From CAZLYK01 sp964563495 (GTDB taxonomy: Bacteria > Acidobacteriota > Blastocatellia > RBC074): DNA of 64,000 nt. The stretch lies in contig CAZLYK010000004.1 of assembly GCA_964563495.1 (NCBI GenBank), forward strand, positions 10,994 to 74,993, in the 5' to 3' direction. Below are positions 27,644-37,800 of this stretch, one piece after another. The position numbers were made by a program, and so were the translations under genes. The notes beneath the pieces were generated by a model. It worked only from the letters and a program-made list of their open reading frames with translations, did not search any database and was not told the origin of the DNA. How positions within the stretch are numbered: position 1 is the first letter of the stretch; each line of letters opens with the position of its first letter.

Positions 27644-28309
27644 TTACTCAAACTGCCTCTTGAAGTTTTCAATCATCTGTTTTAACTCGGCTATCTCATG
27701 GCGCAGAGAGCCGACTTCTTCTTCGAGCCTGACCATGCGTTCATTCTCGGGGCTGGTGTGAGCGGGGGCATTTTCGTGTCTGTCAGCGAGATCCTGCGCC
27801 TCGAACTGCGGCTCACCCGCCAAGGTCTGGGCGTAGCGCGTTTCGCGTGAACCGGGCTGGCGCGGCAATCTGATGACCAGAGGATGATCCCGCGACGAAA
27901 GAGCCTGCAGTGCGTTCTCGACTTCGGCGAGGCTCTCAAAGTTGTACAGGTGAGCCGTCCGGGCGCGCAGCTCGCCCGGTGTTTGAGGCCCGCGCAGGAT
28001 CAGGACGCACATGACCGAGGTCTGAGCCTCATCCAGATCGAAGGCTTTCGGAAAGAGGTGGCCATATTTGGTGACGCGGGCCTCGGCGCCGTGAAATGTG
28101 TACGCCAGTTTCTTCTCACGCAGGCTGTCAAGAGCCTTGACGACCGTGGCCTCGTCATAGCCGACCACCGGGTCCCGATGGTTCTTTTGATTACACGCAT
28201 TGGTCAGCGCATTGAGCGTCAGCGGGTAATAATCCGGAGTCGCAATCTGCTTTTCGACCAGGGCGCCGAGCACACGCAACTCATATTCATTGAGCACCGA
28301 TTCGGTCAT
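27644..28309 (-). CDS. yceH: YceH family (DUF480) protein
   Basis: 221 residues with the tandem winged-helix pattern of the family: LNEYELRVLGALVEKQIATPDYYPL at the start region, NQKNHRDPV, RGPQTPGELRART and LPRQPGSRETRYAQ. The biochemical role of YceH is not established. A C-terminal coiled-coil tail (RLEEEVGSLRHEIAELKQ) follows the conserved part, as in many members. ATG 28309 has GAGGAAT. It is third in a minus-strand run after the EF-P-like and oxidoreductase genes, with a half repeat between it and the latter. Confidence 0.92.
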   Translation of the reverse strand: MTESVLNEYELRVLGALVEKQIATPDYYPLTLNALTNACNQKNHRDPVVGYDEATVVKALDSLREKKLAYTFHGAEARVTKYGHLFPKAFDLDEAQTSVMCVLILRGPQTPGELRARTAHLYNFESLAEVENALQALSSRDHPLVIRLPRQPGSRETRYAQTLAGEPQFEAQDLADRHENAPAHTSPENERMVRLEEEVGSLRHEIAELKQMIENFKRQFE

Positions 28310-28353
28310 GGTTATTCCTCGGAAAAATTATTGCGGGTGTGAGAGGGAATATC

Positions 28354-28394
28354 TTGTTTCATCCCGCAAAAATCTTGTCGATCCTGTCGATTCA
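28354..28394. repeat. Right half of an AATAGACAGGAT-family repeat
   Basis: An ATCCTGTC-rich half element (CGCAAAAATCTTGTCGATCC core) directly behind the stop of the oxidoreductase gene on the minus strand; no convincing partner arm. Confidence 0.6.
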
Positions 28395-29354
28395 GGCATA
28401 GATCGCCTCTATCACTCGGGCGACTTCCCTGCCGACCTCTCCATCGACAACGGGCGGGCGATCGTCGAGCACGGCGCGGGTGAAATCCTCGATCAGCGGC
28501 TGGTGAATATTTGGGTGCGGCGGATGGGATTCGACTCTCTCCCCCGACGCCGTTTTGATTCGCATCTCGCCGCGGTTGAGCGAGGGGATCTGAATCGAGC
28601 CGAGACTGCCGAAGATTTCCAGCGTATCCTGCGATTCAAAAGCCGCGTGGGTAACCGACAACACGCCCTGTTGCCCGTGCTCGAATTCGAAGGCCGCGAC
28701 GCAGGTATCTTCGACTTGACGATCGAAAAGAACCCTCCCGACAATGCTCGTCGTCCTTTTGATCCGGCCCAGGAGATTGATCAACACCTCGATCCGGTGA
28801 CATCCGAAATCCATCATCGGGCCGCCGCCCGACCTGGCTTTTTCAACCAGCCAGTGGCGATCATCGCCCGGCTGCGGGTTGAACATCTCGAACGCGTTGA
28901 TTTGAGCGATCACCGGCTTTCCGATTTCGCCGGCTGAGATGACGTCTTTGAGGCGATCGATGACCGGGTAAAAATGCCGGTAGTAGGCGATCGATAATTT
29001 GACGCCGTGGGCCCGGCAGGCGGCAATCATCCGATCGCATTCATCTGTCGACATGGCCATCGGCTTTTCGCAAAGCACGTGTTTGCCGGCCTCAGCGGCG
29101 GCGATTGTCTGCGCAGCGTGCAAGTCGACGGGCGTGGCAAGATAGACTGCATCGACCTCGCCGTCGCCGATCAGATCACGCCAATCGCTCACCCAGCGCC
29201 GGGCGTTGAATTCGCGGGCGAAGTCCTCCGCCAGTTCAACCCTTGCGCGATTGACCGTGATCAGCTCTGACCCGGGGATATCACGTATCGCCGGGGCGAC
29301 GCGCTTACGCGAAATATCACCACATCCGACCAATCCCCAACGCAGTCTTTTCAT
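28392..29354 (-). CDS. Gfo/Idh/MocA-family NAD(P)-dependent oxidoreductase
   Basis: 320 residues, the usual length. The N-terminal Rossmann motif is WGLVGCGDISRKRVAPAIRD, with the family's CEKPMAMS catalytic lysine motif near the end of that domain and a C-terminal alpha/beta domain (YYRHFYPVIDRLK, GGGPMMDFGCHRIE) holding the usual HR-type active-site histidine. Members oxidise or reduce sugars and related polyols; the substrate is not deducible. ATG 29354 follows GGAG; an upstream start five codons earlier is less likely. Only 21 nt separate it from the EF-P-like gene, so they are probably co-transcribed. Confidence 0.9.
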   Translation of the reverse strand: MKRLRWGLVGCGDISRKRVAPAIRDIPGSELITVNRARVELAEDFAREFNARRWVSDWRDLIGDGEVDAVYLATPVDLHAAQTIAAAEAGKHVLCEKPMAMSTDECDRMIAACRAHGVKLSIAYYRHFYPVIDRLKDVISAGEIGKPVIAQINAFEMFNPQPGDDRHWLVEKARSGGGPMMDFGCHRIEVLINLLGRIKRTTSIVGRVLFDRQVEDTCVAAFEFEHGQQGVLSVTHAAFESQDTLEIFGSLGSIQIPSLNRGEMRIKTASGERVESHPPHPNIHQPLIEDFTRAVLDDRPPVVDGEVGREVARVIEAIYA

Positions 29355-29375
29355 GACGATCTGCTCCAAACCGTT

Positions 29376-29948
29376 TTATGCCCGGCCGACGAATTCGCCG
29401 GTCTGGGTGTTGATCCGTACGATTTCACCCGCTTTGATAAAAAGCGGGACACGGACCTGCAGACCGGTTTCGAGGGAAGCCATCTTGGTCGTCCCGCCGG
29501 AGGCCGAATCCCCTCGGATGCCGGGCTCAGCATCAGTCACCGCCAGCTCGACAATCGGCGGAAGCTGGAGCGAGATCGGCGCGCCATTATATTTGCGGAC
29601 CTGCACTGATGACCCCTCTTTGAGATATAACCTTTCGTCACCCAGCTGCTCTTCGGACAATGAGAATTGCTCGTAGCTCTCTTCATCCATCAAGTGATAA
29701 CCGTCGCCGTCGGCGTAGAGGAATGACGCCGGCGTCAATCCGACATCAGGTTCCTCGAACTTCTCGCTGGTCTTGAACGATTTCTCCAGAACCGCGTCGG
29801 TCAGTAGATGCCGCAACCTGGTCCTGACCATGGTCGAGGCCCCGCGCGCGCTGGGCGAAGCGAAAAAGACCTCGACCACCGTGTAAGGCTGACCATCCAC
29901 CGTGATCAGCATCTTCCGTTTCAACTCATTTGCTCCAATCAATGCCAT
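29376..29948 (-). CDS. Elongation factor P family protein, EfpL/YeiP-like
   Basis: 190 residues with the three-domain EF-P build. It should bind the ribosome between P and E sites and relieve stalling at polyproline and related sequences. The tip loop of domain I reads ASPSARGASTMVRTRL, which resembles the SPxARGAAT loop of YeiP/EfpL and not the PGKG or PGN loop of canonical EF-P; the residue at the tip is arginine. The C-terminus (APGIRGDS, TGLQVRVPLFIKAGEIVRINT, GEFVGRA) is typical of the family. ATG 29948 begins the conserved sequence. It precedes the oxidoreductase gene. Whether a canonical efp exists elsewhere cannot be seen. Confidence 0.85.
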   Translation of the reverse strand: MALIGANELKRKMLITVDGQPYTVVEVFFASPSARGASTMVRTRLRHLLTDAVLEKSFKTSEKFEEPDVGLTPASFLYADGDGYHLMDEESYEQFSLSEEQLGDERLYLKEGSSVQVRKYNGAPISLQLPPIVELAVTDAEPGIRGDSASGGTTKMASLETGLQVRVPLFIKAGEIVRINTQTGEFVGRA

Positions 29949-30322
29949 CAGTTCAACCTCAAATCTGATTTGATCTTCAGCTCGACAAGCCGGATCCAAC
30001 TGGTCGACCATCCTTACTTATATGACAATCTCACTTTGCGGTAAACACTGATCAGATTGTAAATTTCCCCACTTCCCCTCATCAATCCGTTGAAAATTTC
30101 CGCATAAATTCCCAGCATCTTTGCGAGTTTTCCCACAAGTTCAATCAGCACAGGTCTATCATCAACACCCGGGTTCTGGCATATATTTTGCAGGCTTAAT
30201 TAAAAACGGTGCAAAAGAAAATCCGGAAGCTTGGATTTACCATTTTTTAATTATGCACCAGAAGTAAATAGATAAATCCATGACCGGGTATAGAATGAGT
30301 GTTGAGCAGAAAGGAGCGGTTT

Positions 30323-30736
30323 ATGTCACGCAAGAATATTTTTATCTTGGTGATTGGCCTTTGCTTCTCGCTGTTCATGTTCACTTCTCTGTTACAGCCA
30401 ACAACTGCCACACAGAAGGATCCGAACGCCAGAGGCAAGGCACTCTATGTGGAGTATTGCGCAAGCTGCCACGGCGTTGATGGCAAAGGCAACGGGCCGG
30501 TGGTCCCGGCTTTAAAGACGTGGCCCGGTGATTTAACCACCATTGCCAAGCGAAAAGGGAAATTCCCCAATTTGGAGATTCAGCATTACATCTCCGGTGA
30601 TGTGTCGGTGCCGGCGCACGGCAGCCGCGAGATGCCTGTCTGGGGAAGCTATTTCCGTCAAAAGAAAGGTCAGAGCGTTTCAACCTTGAATGTTTATGCT
30701 CTGACCAAATATCTGGAGTCGATCCAGATCAACTAA
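30323..30736 (+). CDS. Exported monoheme cytochrome c
   Basis: 137 residues. Signal peptide (SRKNIFILVIGLCFSLFMF) after an AAAGGAG site, then a class I cytochrome c with CASCHG and the distal methionine in REMPVWG. It should carry electrons in the periplasm. It is followed 153 nt later by a close paralogue. The upstream 370-nt gap holds no other gene. It may serve the heme/copper oxidases encoded nearby, but this is inference from proximity. Confidence 0.9.
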   Translation: MSRKNIFILVIGLCFSLFMFTSLLQPTTATQKDPNARGKALYVEYCASCHGVDGKGNGPVVPALKTWPGDLTTIAKRKGKFPNLEIQHYISGDVSVPAHGSREMPVWGSYFRQKKGQSVSTLNVYALTKYLESIQIN

Positions 30737-30748
30737 CTCATGACCGAC

Positions 30749-30827
30749 AGGATCAACTGGGGTATTTCCGGGAATTGAACAAATCTTGTTTGAATCTTGA
30801 AAGAGCTCCGTTGATCCTGTCTATTTA
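30749..30827. repeat. Degenerate AATAGACAGGAT-family repeat
   Basis: Outer arms GACAGGATCAAC and GTTGATCCTGTC match; the inner part has diverged. It lies just behind the first cytochrome c gene. Confidence 0.7.
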
Positions 30828-30889
30828 GACATCGCCCGAGTAAAATTACGCAGAAAGGGATTGCAGTATCGTCAAAAAAGGAGGCCATC

Positions 30890-31312
30890 GTGATTAGAAG
30901 ACTGATCTCTATCGCAGCGCTTGCACTTGCAGTTTCGGTATTTCTCACTTTGTCATTCAACACTCAAAGTGTTGTCTTGGGTCAGGGTAGTGAAAAATCC
31001 GCCAAGGGTGAGGGGCGCAAACTGTTTCTCCAATATTGCGCCTCGTGTCACGGGATGGAAGCAAAAGGCGATGGCACGGTGGCCGCGAGCCTGAAGACCG
31101 CGCCTTCCAATTTGACCATGATCGGGAAAGAGGATGGCAAATTCCCGTTCAACAAGATTCAACGCGTGATTTCTGGCGATGATATGTTGTCGGCTCACGG
31201 AACCAAAGAGATGCCCGTTTGGGGGACTTACCTGCGCCGGAAGGTTGGTGAGGGCTTCGCCAAGCTCGAGATATACAATCTGACCAAATACCTTGAATCG
31301 ATCCAGCAGTAA
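30890..31312 (+). CDS. Second exported monoheme cytochrome c
   Basis: 140 residues, paralogue of the preceding gene. A GTG start follows a strong AAGGAGG site. Signal peptide, then CASCHG heme motif and KEMPVWG with the probable axial methionine, ending NLTKYLESIQ as in the first copy. The pair looks like a recent tandem duplication with a repeat inserted between them. Periplasmic electron carrier; partner unknown. Confidence 0.9.
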   Translation: MIRRLISIAALALAVSVFLTLSFNTQSVVLGQGSEKSAKGEGRKLFLQYCASCHGMEAKGDGTVAASLKTAPSNLTMIGKEDGKFPFNKIQRVISGDDMLSAHGTKEMPVWGTYLRRKVGEGFAKLEIYNLTKYLESIQQ

Positions 31313-31314
31313 CA

Positions 31315-31390
31315 AAGAGACAGGATTGATGCGGGAATTGACAAGACTCTAGCTTGTCAATTCCCGCATCAATCCTGTCTCTTCTGTCTA
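31315..31390. repeat. AATAGACAGGAT-family inverted repeat between convergent genes
   Basis: Perfect arms (GACAGGATTGATGCGGG, then AATTGACAAG, and complement) around a 7-nt loop, lying between the second cytochrome c gene and the third tricorn-like protease gene, 2 nt and 6 nt from their stops. Confidence 0.93.
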
Positions 31391-31395
31391 TTTCT

Positions 31396-34300
31396 TCACT
31401 GTCCGCCGGTCTTTTTTACTGGTGTTCCGGTGACGGCGACGGGGCCGACGCCGTTATTGTAATTAGGAAAGGCCGGTTTCTTTTGTTTCGGGAGAGGTTT
31501 CTTCTTAAGCTCAGCCAGGACGACCTCGATAGCTTTCTCCAGTTGCGTATCTCTCCCTTTACGCCACGCAGCCGGATCGAAGTCGATCTCGACATCGGGA
31601 GGCGTGCCGTAGTTCTCGACATCCCACTCACCCTGCAGGTTGTAGAAAGCCACGCGCGGTGCGGTTACGCCGCCTCCATCGATCAATTGCGGGTAATCAT
31701 AGATGCCGACCAGCCCGCCCCAGGTGCGTTTGCCGACGAGAGGGCCGATCCCGGACTTGCGGAAGAGCCAGGGCATGAGATCACCGCCCGATCCGGCATA
31801 CTCATTGACGATCATCGCCTTCGGGCCGTAGATCGAGGCCGATGGCGTCGCGAAATCCTCGCCTTCGCGTGTCGCCCATCTGTTCATGAGCGGACGCCGC
31901 ATGTAATCGATGATGTAATCAGCGGCCGTTCCACCGCCATTGAAGCGCTCATCAATCACCGCTCCCTCTTTATCGATCTGCGAGAAGTAGTAGCGATTGA
32001 AATTGGTGTAGCCGCCGCCGCCGGTATCGGGGAGGTAGACATAAGCTAGCCTGCCGCCGCTCAATTGATCGACCTTGCGACGATTACCCTCGATCCAGTC
32101 TAGATTGCGTAATGGAGTATCACTCGCGACCGGCACCACTGTCACCTCGCGCGAGTTCGAGCCGTCGGGATTTGGACCGACACGAATCAGAACCTGTTTG
32201 TTCGCCTTACCTTCAAAGAAGCTATAGACGTTGTCGGTCGCCCGCACATCGCGCCCGTTGACGGCGAGCAGGTACTCGCCTTCCTTGACATCAACCCCGG
32301 GCTGAGTCAGCGGGGCGCGGAGTTGCGGATTCCAGTTCTCACCGTTATAGACCTTGGCGAAGCGGTAGCGGCCATTTTCGATCTTGAAATCACAACCGAG
32401 CAGTCCCGTCTGAACCTGATTGGGCTGCGGGGCGTCGCCGCCCCCCGCGTTATGATGCCCGACCGACATATTGCCGAGCATTTCGCGGAAGAGGTAGTTG
32501 AGGTCTTCGCGGTGCGCTACGCCTCCAAGATACGCTTCGTATTTCCTGACCGTGCCTTCGTAATCCAGCCCGTGCAGACCCGGATCGTAGAAGAAGTCAC
32601 GTTGGATGCGCCAGGTTTCGTGGTACATCTGTTTCCATTCGGCCTTCGGATCGATCCAGACCTCCATCTCGTCCAGCTTGAGGACCCCCTCGCCGGGTTT
32701 CATGGGTGTCATGGTCGGAGCGATGGTGTAACGCCCTCCCGGCTGCCCAAAGAGCATCTTCTCGCCGTTGGCCGAGATCGTGAATGCAGTTACACCTTCG
32801 ATCACCTTGTCGAATTTCTTCTTCTCCAGATCGAATTTGTGAATCGTCACGCCGGGCTGTGCCTGCAGCCCCGAACCACCTTCGGCGAGGAAGAGGATCC
32901 CGGGCTTTGCCACACCCAGCCCGATGAAGCCGCGCGCCGGGATCGGCAGCGCGAGGATGCGCTGGCTGATCCCGTCGAAATCGATCGTCACGACGGGCGG
33001 CTCTTTCTTGTCCGCCGGCTTGGCGGGAGGTTTCGCTCCCTCGGTCTCGATCTTCTCTTCATCGCTCTCGGGTGCAAGCGGAGAAGCTTCTCCCCGCTTG
33101 AGAACGACGACGTAGACGCTGCGTGAAACCTGGTGCGGGAAGCTGGACATATCGAGCCAGCCGGTGGTCGGCCCAGCGTTGGTGCTCGCCGTGAAGTAGA
33201 GATACTTGCCGTTCTTGTCGAAGCTGGCAAACCTCGCGTCGCTCAAACCATCGGTGATCTGCGTCGATTTTCCGGTTTCGAGCGCGTAGGCGAAAACCGC
33301 ACATAAGCGGTTCTTCAATTGCCGCGTGTAGGTGATCCACTTGCTGTCGGGCGACCAGTTCGGATCCATAAGGCGGAAAGGGTTTTCATAAGTATTGGTG
33401 TCGACCTTGACCGGCGAGTCCTTCTCGATATCGAGATACCAGAGATTCAACCGCTTATCGGTAAAGGCGATCTTTTTGCAGTCGGGCGACCAGACCGGCG
33501 AATAGAAGTACGACGATGGTTTGCCCAGGCTGATCTTCCTGACATCACCCAGCCCGGTCTGCGGGCTCAAATGCAGGGCGTATTCACCCGATTCGTCTGA
33601 AAAGTAGGCGATCCATTTGCCGTCGGGCGACCACGCCGGGTCACGATCGGCCACGCCGGTCGAGTTGGTCAGGTTGCGGGGATTTCCCTTCTCCGCCGGC
33701 ACGGTGATGATCTCGCCGCGGGCTTCAAAAACCGCCCTCGCACCCGTCGGCGAGAGCTCCAGGTTTGTGATCCGATTCGCTACTTTTTCATAGCGCGGTC
33801 GGACGCTCGGCAAGTCCGCGTTGATCGTGATCTCGACCTTGCTCACTTTTCCGGATTTCAGGTCGTAGAGCCTGACCTCGCCGAATTGATCGTAGATCAC
33901 CGCCCCCGGTCCGAGCGAAGCCGATTTGAGATCCAGGCCGTCATTCCTGATCAATTGAGTAACCTTACGGGTTCGCGCGTCATATTCGAAGAGCGTGAAC
34001 CGGCCATTACGGTCTGAGAGAAAATAGACCTTGTCGCCCGACCACATCGGATTGAAGTCATTGGAATTCTGTCGGGGAATTTCCATCACGCTCGAATCGC
34101 TCAGATTGACCAGCCAGATCTTGGTCATGCGCCCGCCGCGATAGTTCTTCCATTGATCGAAGGCCGGCGCAAGAGGCATGTAGGCAAGCTTCGTCCCATC
34201 GGCCGAATACGAACCGTCGTGCGCCATAGGCAGCGGCACTTCGGTTTCAAAGCCGCCCTCGACCGGGATGGTAAATAGTCGCTGGAAGCGGGAGTAACTG

Positions 34301-34686
34301 TTACGCGCCGAGCGGAAGAGGATATTTTTGCCGTCCGGCGTCCAGGCCACGGCGACATCGGCAGCCGGATGCCAGGTCAGCCGGCGCGGGACGCCGCCGG
34401 TTACCGGTACGGTGAAGACGTCGGTGTTTCCGTCATATTGGCCGGTAAAGGCGATCTGGTCGCCGTCAGGTGAAAAGATGGGAGCGAATTCAATCCCGAC
34501 GCCGGTCGTCAATCGGGTGGCTTCGCCGCCCTCCCGCGCCACGGTCCAGAGATCACCGGCATAGCTGAAAGCTATCTGCGACTTGCTCAGCGCCGGCCGC
34601 TGCAAAAGCAGCGGCTTGTCCTGCGCGAATCCGGCCACCGCAGTCAGTAGTAATAATAAAGTCACGATCGCAATGATCTTCTTCAT
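31396..34686 (-). CDS. Tricorn-like S41 protease, copy 3
   Basis: 1096 residues. Signal peptide (MKKIIAIVTLLLLLTAVAGFA) after AGAGAGG. The N-terminal half is two beta-propellers of PD40/TolB-like repeats (repeated FSPDG, WSPDGKWIAYF), followed by a tricorn C1-like region, a PDZ domain (VKEGEYLLAVNGRDV) and the S41 catalytic core: SVGHH with the likely active histidine and NEYAGSGGDLMPW with the nucleophile serine, then GKRTWGGLVGI. It should degrade peptides in the periplasm or outside. It is third in a tandem of three paralogues on this strand, separated from the second by an inverted repeat. The tail ends in a short variable stretch. Confidence 0.9.
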   Translation of the reverse strand: MKKIIAIVTLLLLLTAVAGFAQDKPLLLQRPALSKSQIAFSYAGDLWTVAREGGEATRLTTGVGIEFAPIFSPDGDQIAFTGQYDGNTDVFTVPVTGGVPRRLTWHPAADVAVAWTPDGKNILFRSARNSYSRFQRLFTIPVEGGFETEVPLPMAHDGSYSADGTKLAYMPLAPAFDQWKNYRGGRMTKIWLVNLSDSSVMEIPRQNSNDFNPMWSGDKVYFLSDRNGRFTLFEYDARTRKVTQLIRNDGLDLKSASLGPGAVIYDQFGEVRLYDLKSGKVSKVEITINADLPSVRPRYEKVANRITNLELSPTGARAVFEARGEIITVPAEKGNPRNLTNSTGVADRDPAWSPDGKWIAYFSDESGEYALHLSPQTGLGDVRKISLGKPSSYFYSPVWSPDCKKIAFTDKRLNLWYLDIEKDSPVKVDTNTYENPFRLMDPNWSPDSKWITYTRQLKNRLCAVFAYALETGKSTQITDGLSDARFASFDKNGKYLYFTASTNAGPTTGWLDMSSFPHQVSRSVYVVVLKRGEASPLAPESDEEKIETEGAKPPAKPADKKEPPVVTIDFDGISQRILALPIPARGFIGLGVAKPGILFLAEGGSGLQAQPGVTIHKFDLEKKKFDKVIEGVTAFTISANGEKMLFGQPGGRYTIAPTMTPMKPGEGVLKLDEMEVWIDPKAEWKQMYHETWRIQRDFFYDPGLHGLDYEGTVRKYEAYLGGVAHREDLNYLFREMLGNMSVGHHNAGGGDAPQPNQVQTGLLGCDFKIENGRYRFAKVYNGENWNPQLRAPLTQPGVDVKEGEYLLAVNGRDVRATDNVYSFFEGKANKQVLIRVGPNPDGSNSREVTVVPVASDTPLRNLDWIEGNRRKVDQLSGGRLAYVYLPDTGGGGYTNFNRYYFSQIDKEGAVIDERFNGGGTAADYIIDYMRRPLMNRWATREGEDFATPSASIYGPKAMIVNEYAGSGGDLMPWLFRKSGIGPLVGKRTWGGLVGIYDYPQLIDGGGVTAPRVAFYNLQGEWDVENYGTPPDVEIDFDPAAWRKGRDTQLEKAIEVVLAELKKKPLPKQKKPAFPNYNNGVGPVAVTGTPVKKTGGQ

Positions 34687-34711
34687 CTGAATTGCCTCTC
34701 TTGATTTATTT

Positions 34712-34800
34712 AATAGAGAGGATTGACAGGATTTTTGCAGGATTAAACCGGATGGCGTCCGGTTTAATCCTGCAAAAATCCTGTCAATCCTCGCTATTTT
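34712..34800. repeat. AATAGACAGGAT-family inverted repeat
   Basis: Arms AATAGAGAGGATTGACAGG / complement with a GCG-type tight loop in the middle of a GGATGGCGTCC core; nearly perfect. It lies between tricorn-like copies 2 and 3, 2 nt from the stop of copy 2. Confidence 0.92.
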
Positions 34801-34801
34801 C

Positions 34802-37800
34802 TCATTGCTGTCCCGATTGCCCATTGCCTGAGCCGGCCGTCGGGGTAGCGTGATAATTCGGATACGGCGGCCGTTGCGGCTGTTTTTGTGGATTCTTCTG
34901 AACCTCCTGGAGCAACCAATCGACGGCCTTTTCGAGTTGAGGGTCGCGCCCTTCGCGCCAGGCTTTGGGATCCCACTCGACCTCGACGTCGGGAGCTACA
35001 CCGTGATTCTCTATCTCCCACTGCCCCTCGGGTGTGTAGAAGGCGAAATGCGGAGCGGTGACCGATCCTCCGTCGAGCAGAACCGGATAGCCTCCGATTC
35101 CGACCAGCCCCCCCCAGGTGCGCTTGCCGAGCAATGGCCCAACCCCCGCGCGGCGGAACATATACGGCAGATAGTCGCCGCCGGAGCCGGAATACTCGTT
35201 GACCAGCATGATTTTCGGCCCTTGCATGGTACCGAAAGGCTGACGCCAATCCTGGCCGTCACGCACCGCCCAGTAACTATTGAGAGGTTTGCGCAGGTAA
35301 TCGACCACGTAATCGGCAGCCTGGCCACCGCTGTTGAAACGCTCGTCAACGACTATTCCCTGCCGGTCAGTCTGCGAAAAGAAGTACCGGTTAAAGAATG
35401 TGTAACCACCCTGGGCTGTGTCGGGCAGATAGACGTATGCCAGCTTACCGCCGCTCATCTGATCGACCTTGCGACGGTTATCTTCGACCCAGGCCAGATT
35501 GCGCAAACCGGTCTCGTTGGCGACAGGCACGACCGTCACCTCACGGGAATTCGTCCCGTCGGGATTGGGGCCAACCTTGAGCACTACCTGCTTGTTCGCT
35601 GTGCTCTGGAAGAAACTATAGAGGTTGTCGCCGGCGGTCAGATTGCGGCCGTTGACGGCGAGCAGGTACTCGCCCGCTTTGACGTTGACGCCCGGCTGAG
35701 TCAGCGGCGCCCGTAATTGCGGATTCCAGTTTTCTCCATTGAAGACGCGCTCGAAACGGTAGCGGCCATTCTCGATCTTGTAATCCGCGCCGAGCAGCCC
35801 ACCCGGAACGCGCTTAGGATCGGGTACATCACCCCCGCTGACGTAGAGATGTCCGACCGACAACTCGCCGAGCATCTCCCGAAACAGGTAATTGAGATCG
35901 GCGCGATGCGCGAGCGAATCCAGATACGGCTGATATTTCCTGGCCGTCGCTTCAAGATTCAATCCGTGGTGATTCGGATCATAGAAGAAGTCTCGCTCGA
36001 TTCGCCAGGTTTCGCGGTACATCTGGTTCCACTCCGCGCGCGGATCGACGTAGACCTCCATCTCGTTGGTCTTGATCCGCCCCTCACCGGGTTTAACCGG
36101 CTGCGCGACCGAGGCGATAAACCAGTTCTCACCCTGGCGGTAAAGCATCTTCTCGTTGTTGGCCGAAAGCTCAAAGGCATTGATATTCTCGATCACCTTG
36201 TCGAGCTTGCGCTTCTCCAGATCGAATTTATGCAGAATCGCTCCGCCCGGCCCCGGCCCTGCATCCTGCGGGAATTCCCCGAGAAAGAGAATGTTGGCCT
36301 TGCCGGCCGCCAGCCCGATGTAATTGCGGGCTGGAATCGGCAGCGCCAGAATTCGCTGCCCGATGTCGTCAAAATCGATCGTGACCCTGGGCGTTTCCTT
36401 TTTGTCCGCGGGCTTGGCGGCTGCCGCATCCTGACCTGCAGGGGCAGCGCCGTTGGCCCCGGTCTTCTTCTCGTCCTTCTTTTCTTCGGCCACTTTCTCT
36501 TCATCGCTCTCGGGCGCGAGCGGCGACGACAGGTCTTTCTTCAAAACGCAGATGTAGACGCTGCGGGTCGGACGATGCGGGTAGCTCGACATGTCGAACC
36601 CGAAGATTCTCGGTCCGATGTCTGTGCTCGCGGCGAAATAGATATACTTCCCACTCTTGTCGAAGACCGGCAGCGAAGCGTCGCTCATCCCGTCTGTGAT
36701 CTGGGAGACCTTGCCATCCTCGAGCGAATAGACGTAGACCGCGTTGTACCAGGACTTGAGCGGCTTCGTGTAAGTTATCCAGCGGCTGTCCGGCGACCAA
36801 CTGGCCGGGGTCCCGCCGCCGCCGCGGCTGAGTGTATCGACCTTGACCGGCGTCCCTTTTTCGATATCCAGATACCAGATGTTCAGTCGCTTATCGGAAT
36901 AAGCGATCTTTTTGCTGTCTGGCGACCAGATCGGCGAATAGAAGAACGACGGGGGATTGCCGAGGTTGAACTTCTTGACCTCGCCGAGGCCCGTCTGATT
37001 GCGCAGATGCAGCTCGTATTCGCCCGAGAGGTCGGAGAAATAGGCGACCCATTTGCCGTCGGGCGACCACGCCGGATCGCGCTCGGCCACACCCGTGGTC
37101 CCGGTCAGGTTGCGGACATCGCCCTTCTCGGCCGGGACGGTCAGAATCTCGCCGCGTGATTCAAAGACGGCTCGCGCACCCGTCGGCGAGATAGCGGCAT
37201 TCAAAATGCGATTGCCGACCTTTTCATATTTCGGCCGCAGAGACAGCAAATCTCCGCTGATCGTGATATTGACCTTCCTGGTTTTGCCGGATTTCAAATC
37301 ATATAAATTGATCGCGCCGAACTGTTCGTAAACGATCGCGTCCGGGCCGGCCGAAGCGGATTTGATATCGAGCCCACCGTTTTGGATAAGTTGCGCGACC
37401 TTTTTGCCGGCCGTCTCGTATGCAAAAAGCGTCACCGGTCCATTGCGATCCGAGAGAAAGTAGACGCGCCTGGCGTCCGCCGCCGGCCACATCGGATTGA
37501 AATCGTTGGAAGTATCGTGCGGGATCTTTTCAATACTCGAATCGCTCAGATTGGCGATCCAAACCACCGAAGCCATACCGCCGCGATACCGCTTCCAGGC
37601 TTGAAAAGCGCCCGGGATCGGGACGTAGGCGATGCGCGCCGCGTCCGGCGAAAATGCGCCTTCATAGCCCATCGGCAGCGGGACCTCGTTCGGGAAGGCT
37701 CCATCGACGGGAATCGTGTAGAGCCGGTTATAACGCCGCGAATTGCTGCTCCGGCCGGATTGAAAGATCACCTGTTTGCCGTCCGGCGTCCACCCGCAGG

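Noticed and set aside
27358..27663. A 101-codon open frame in the AT-rich gap upstream of yceH
   Set aside because: TTG start, no ribosome site, no recognisable sequence and unusual composition; not reported as a gene.
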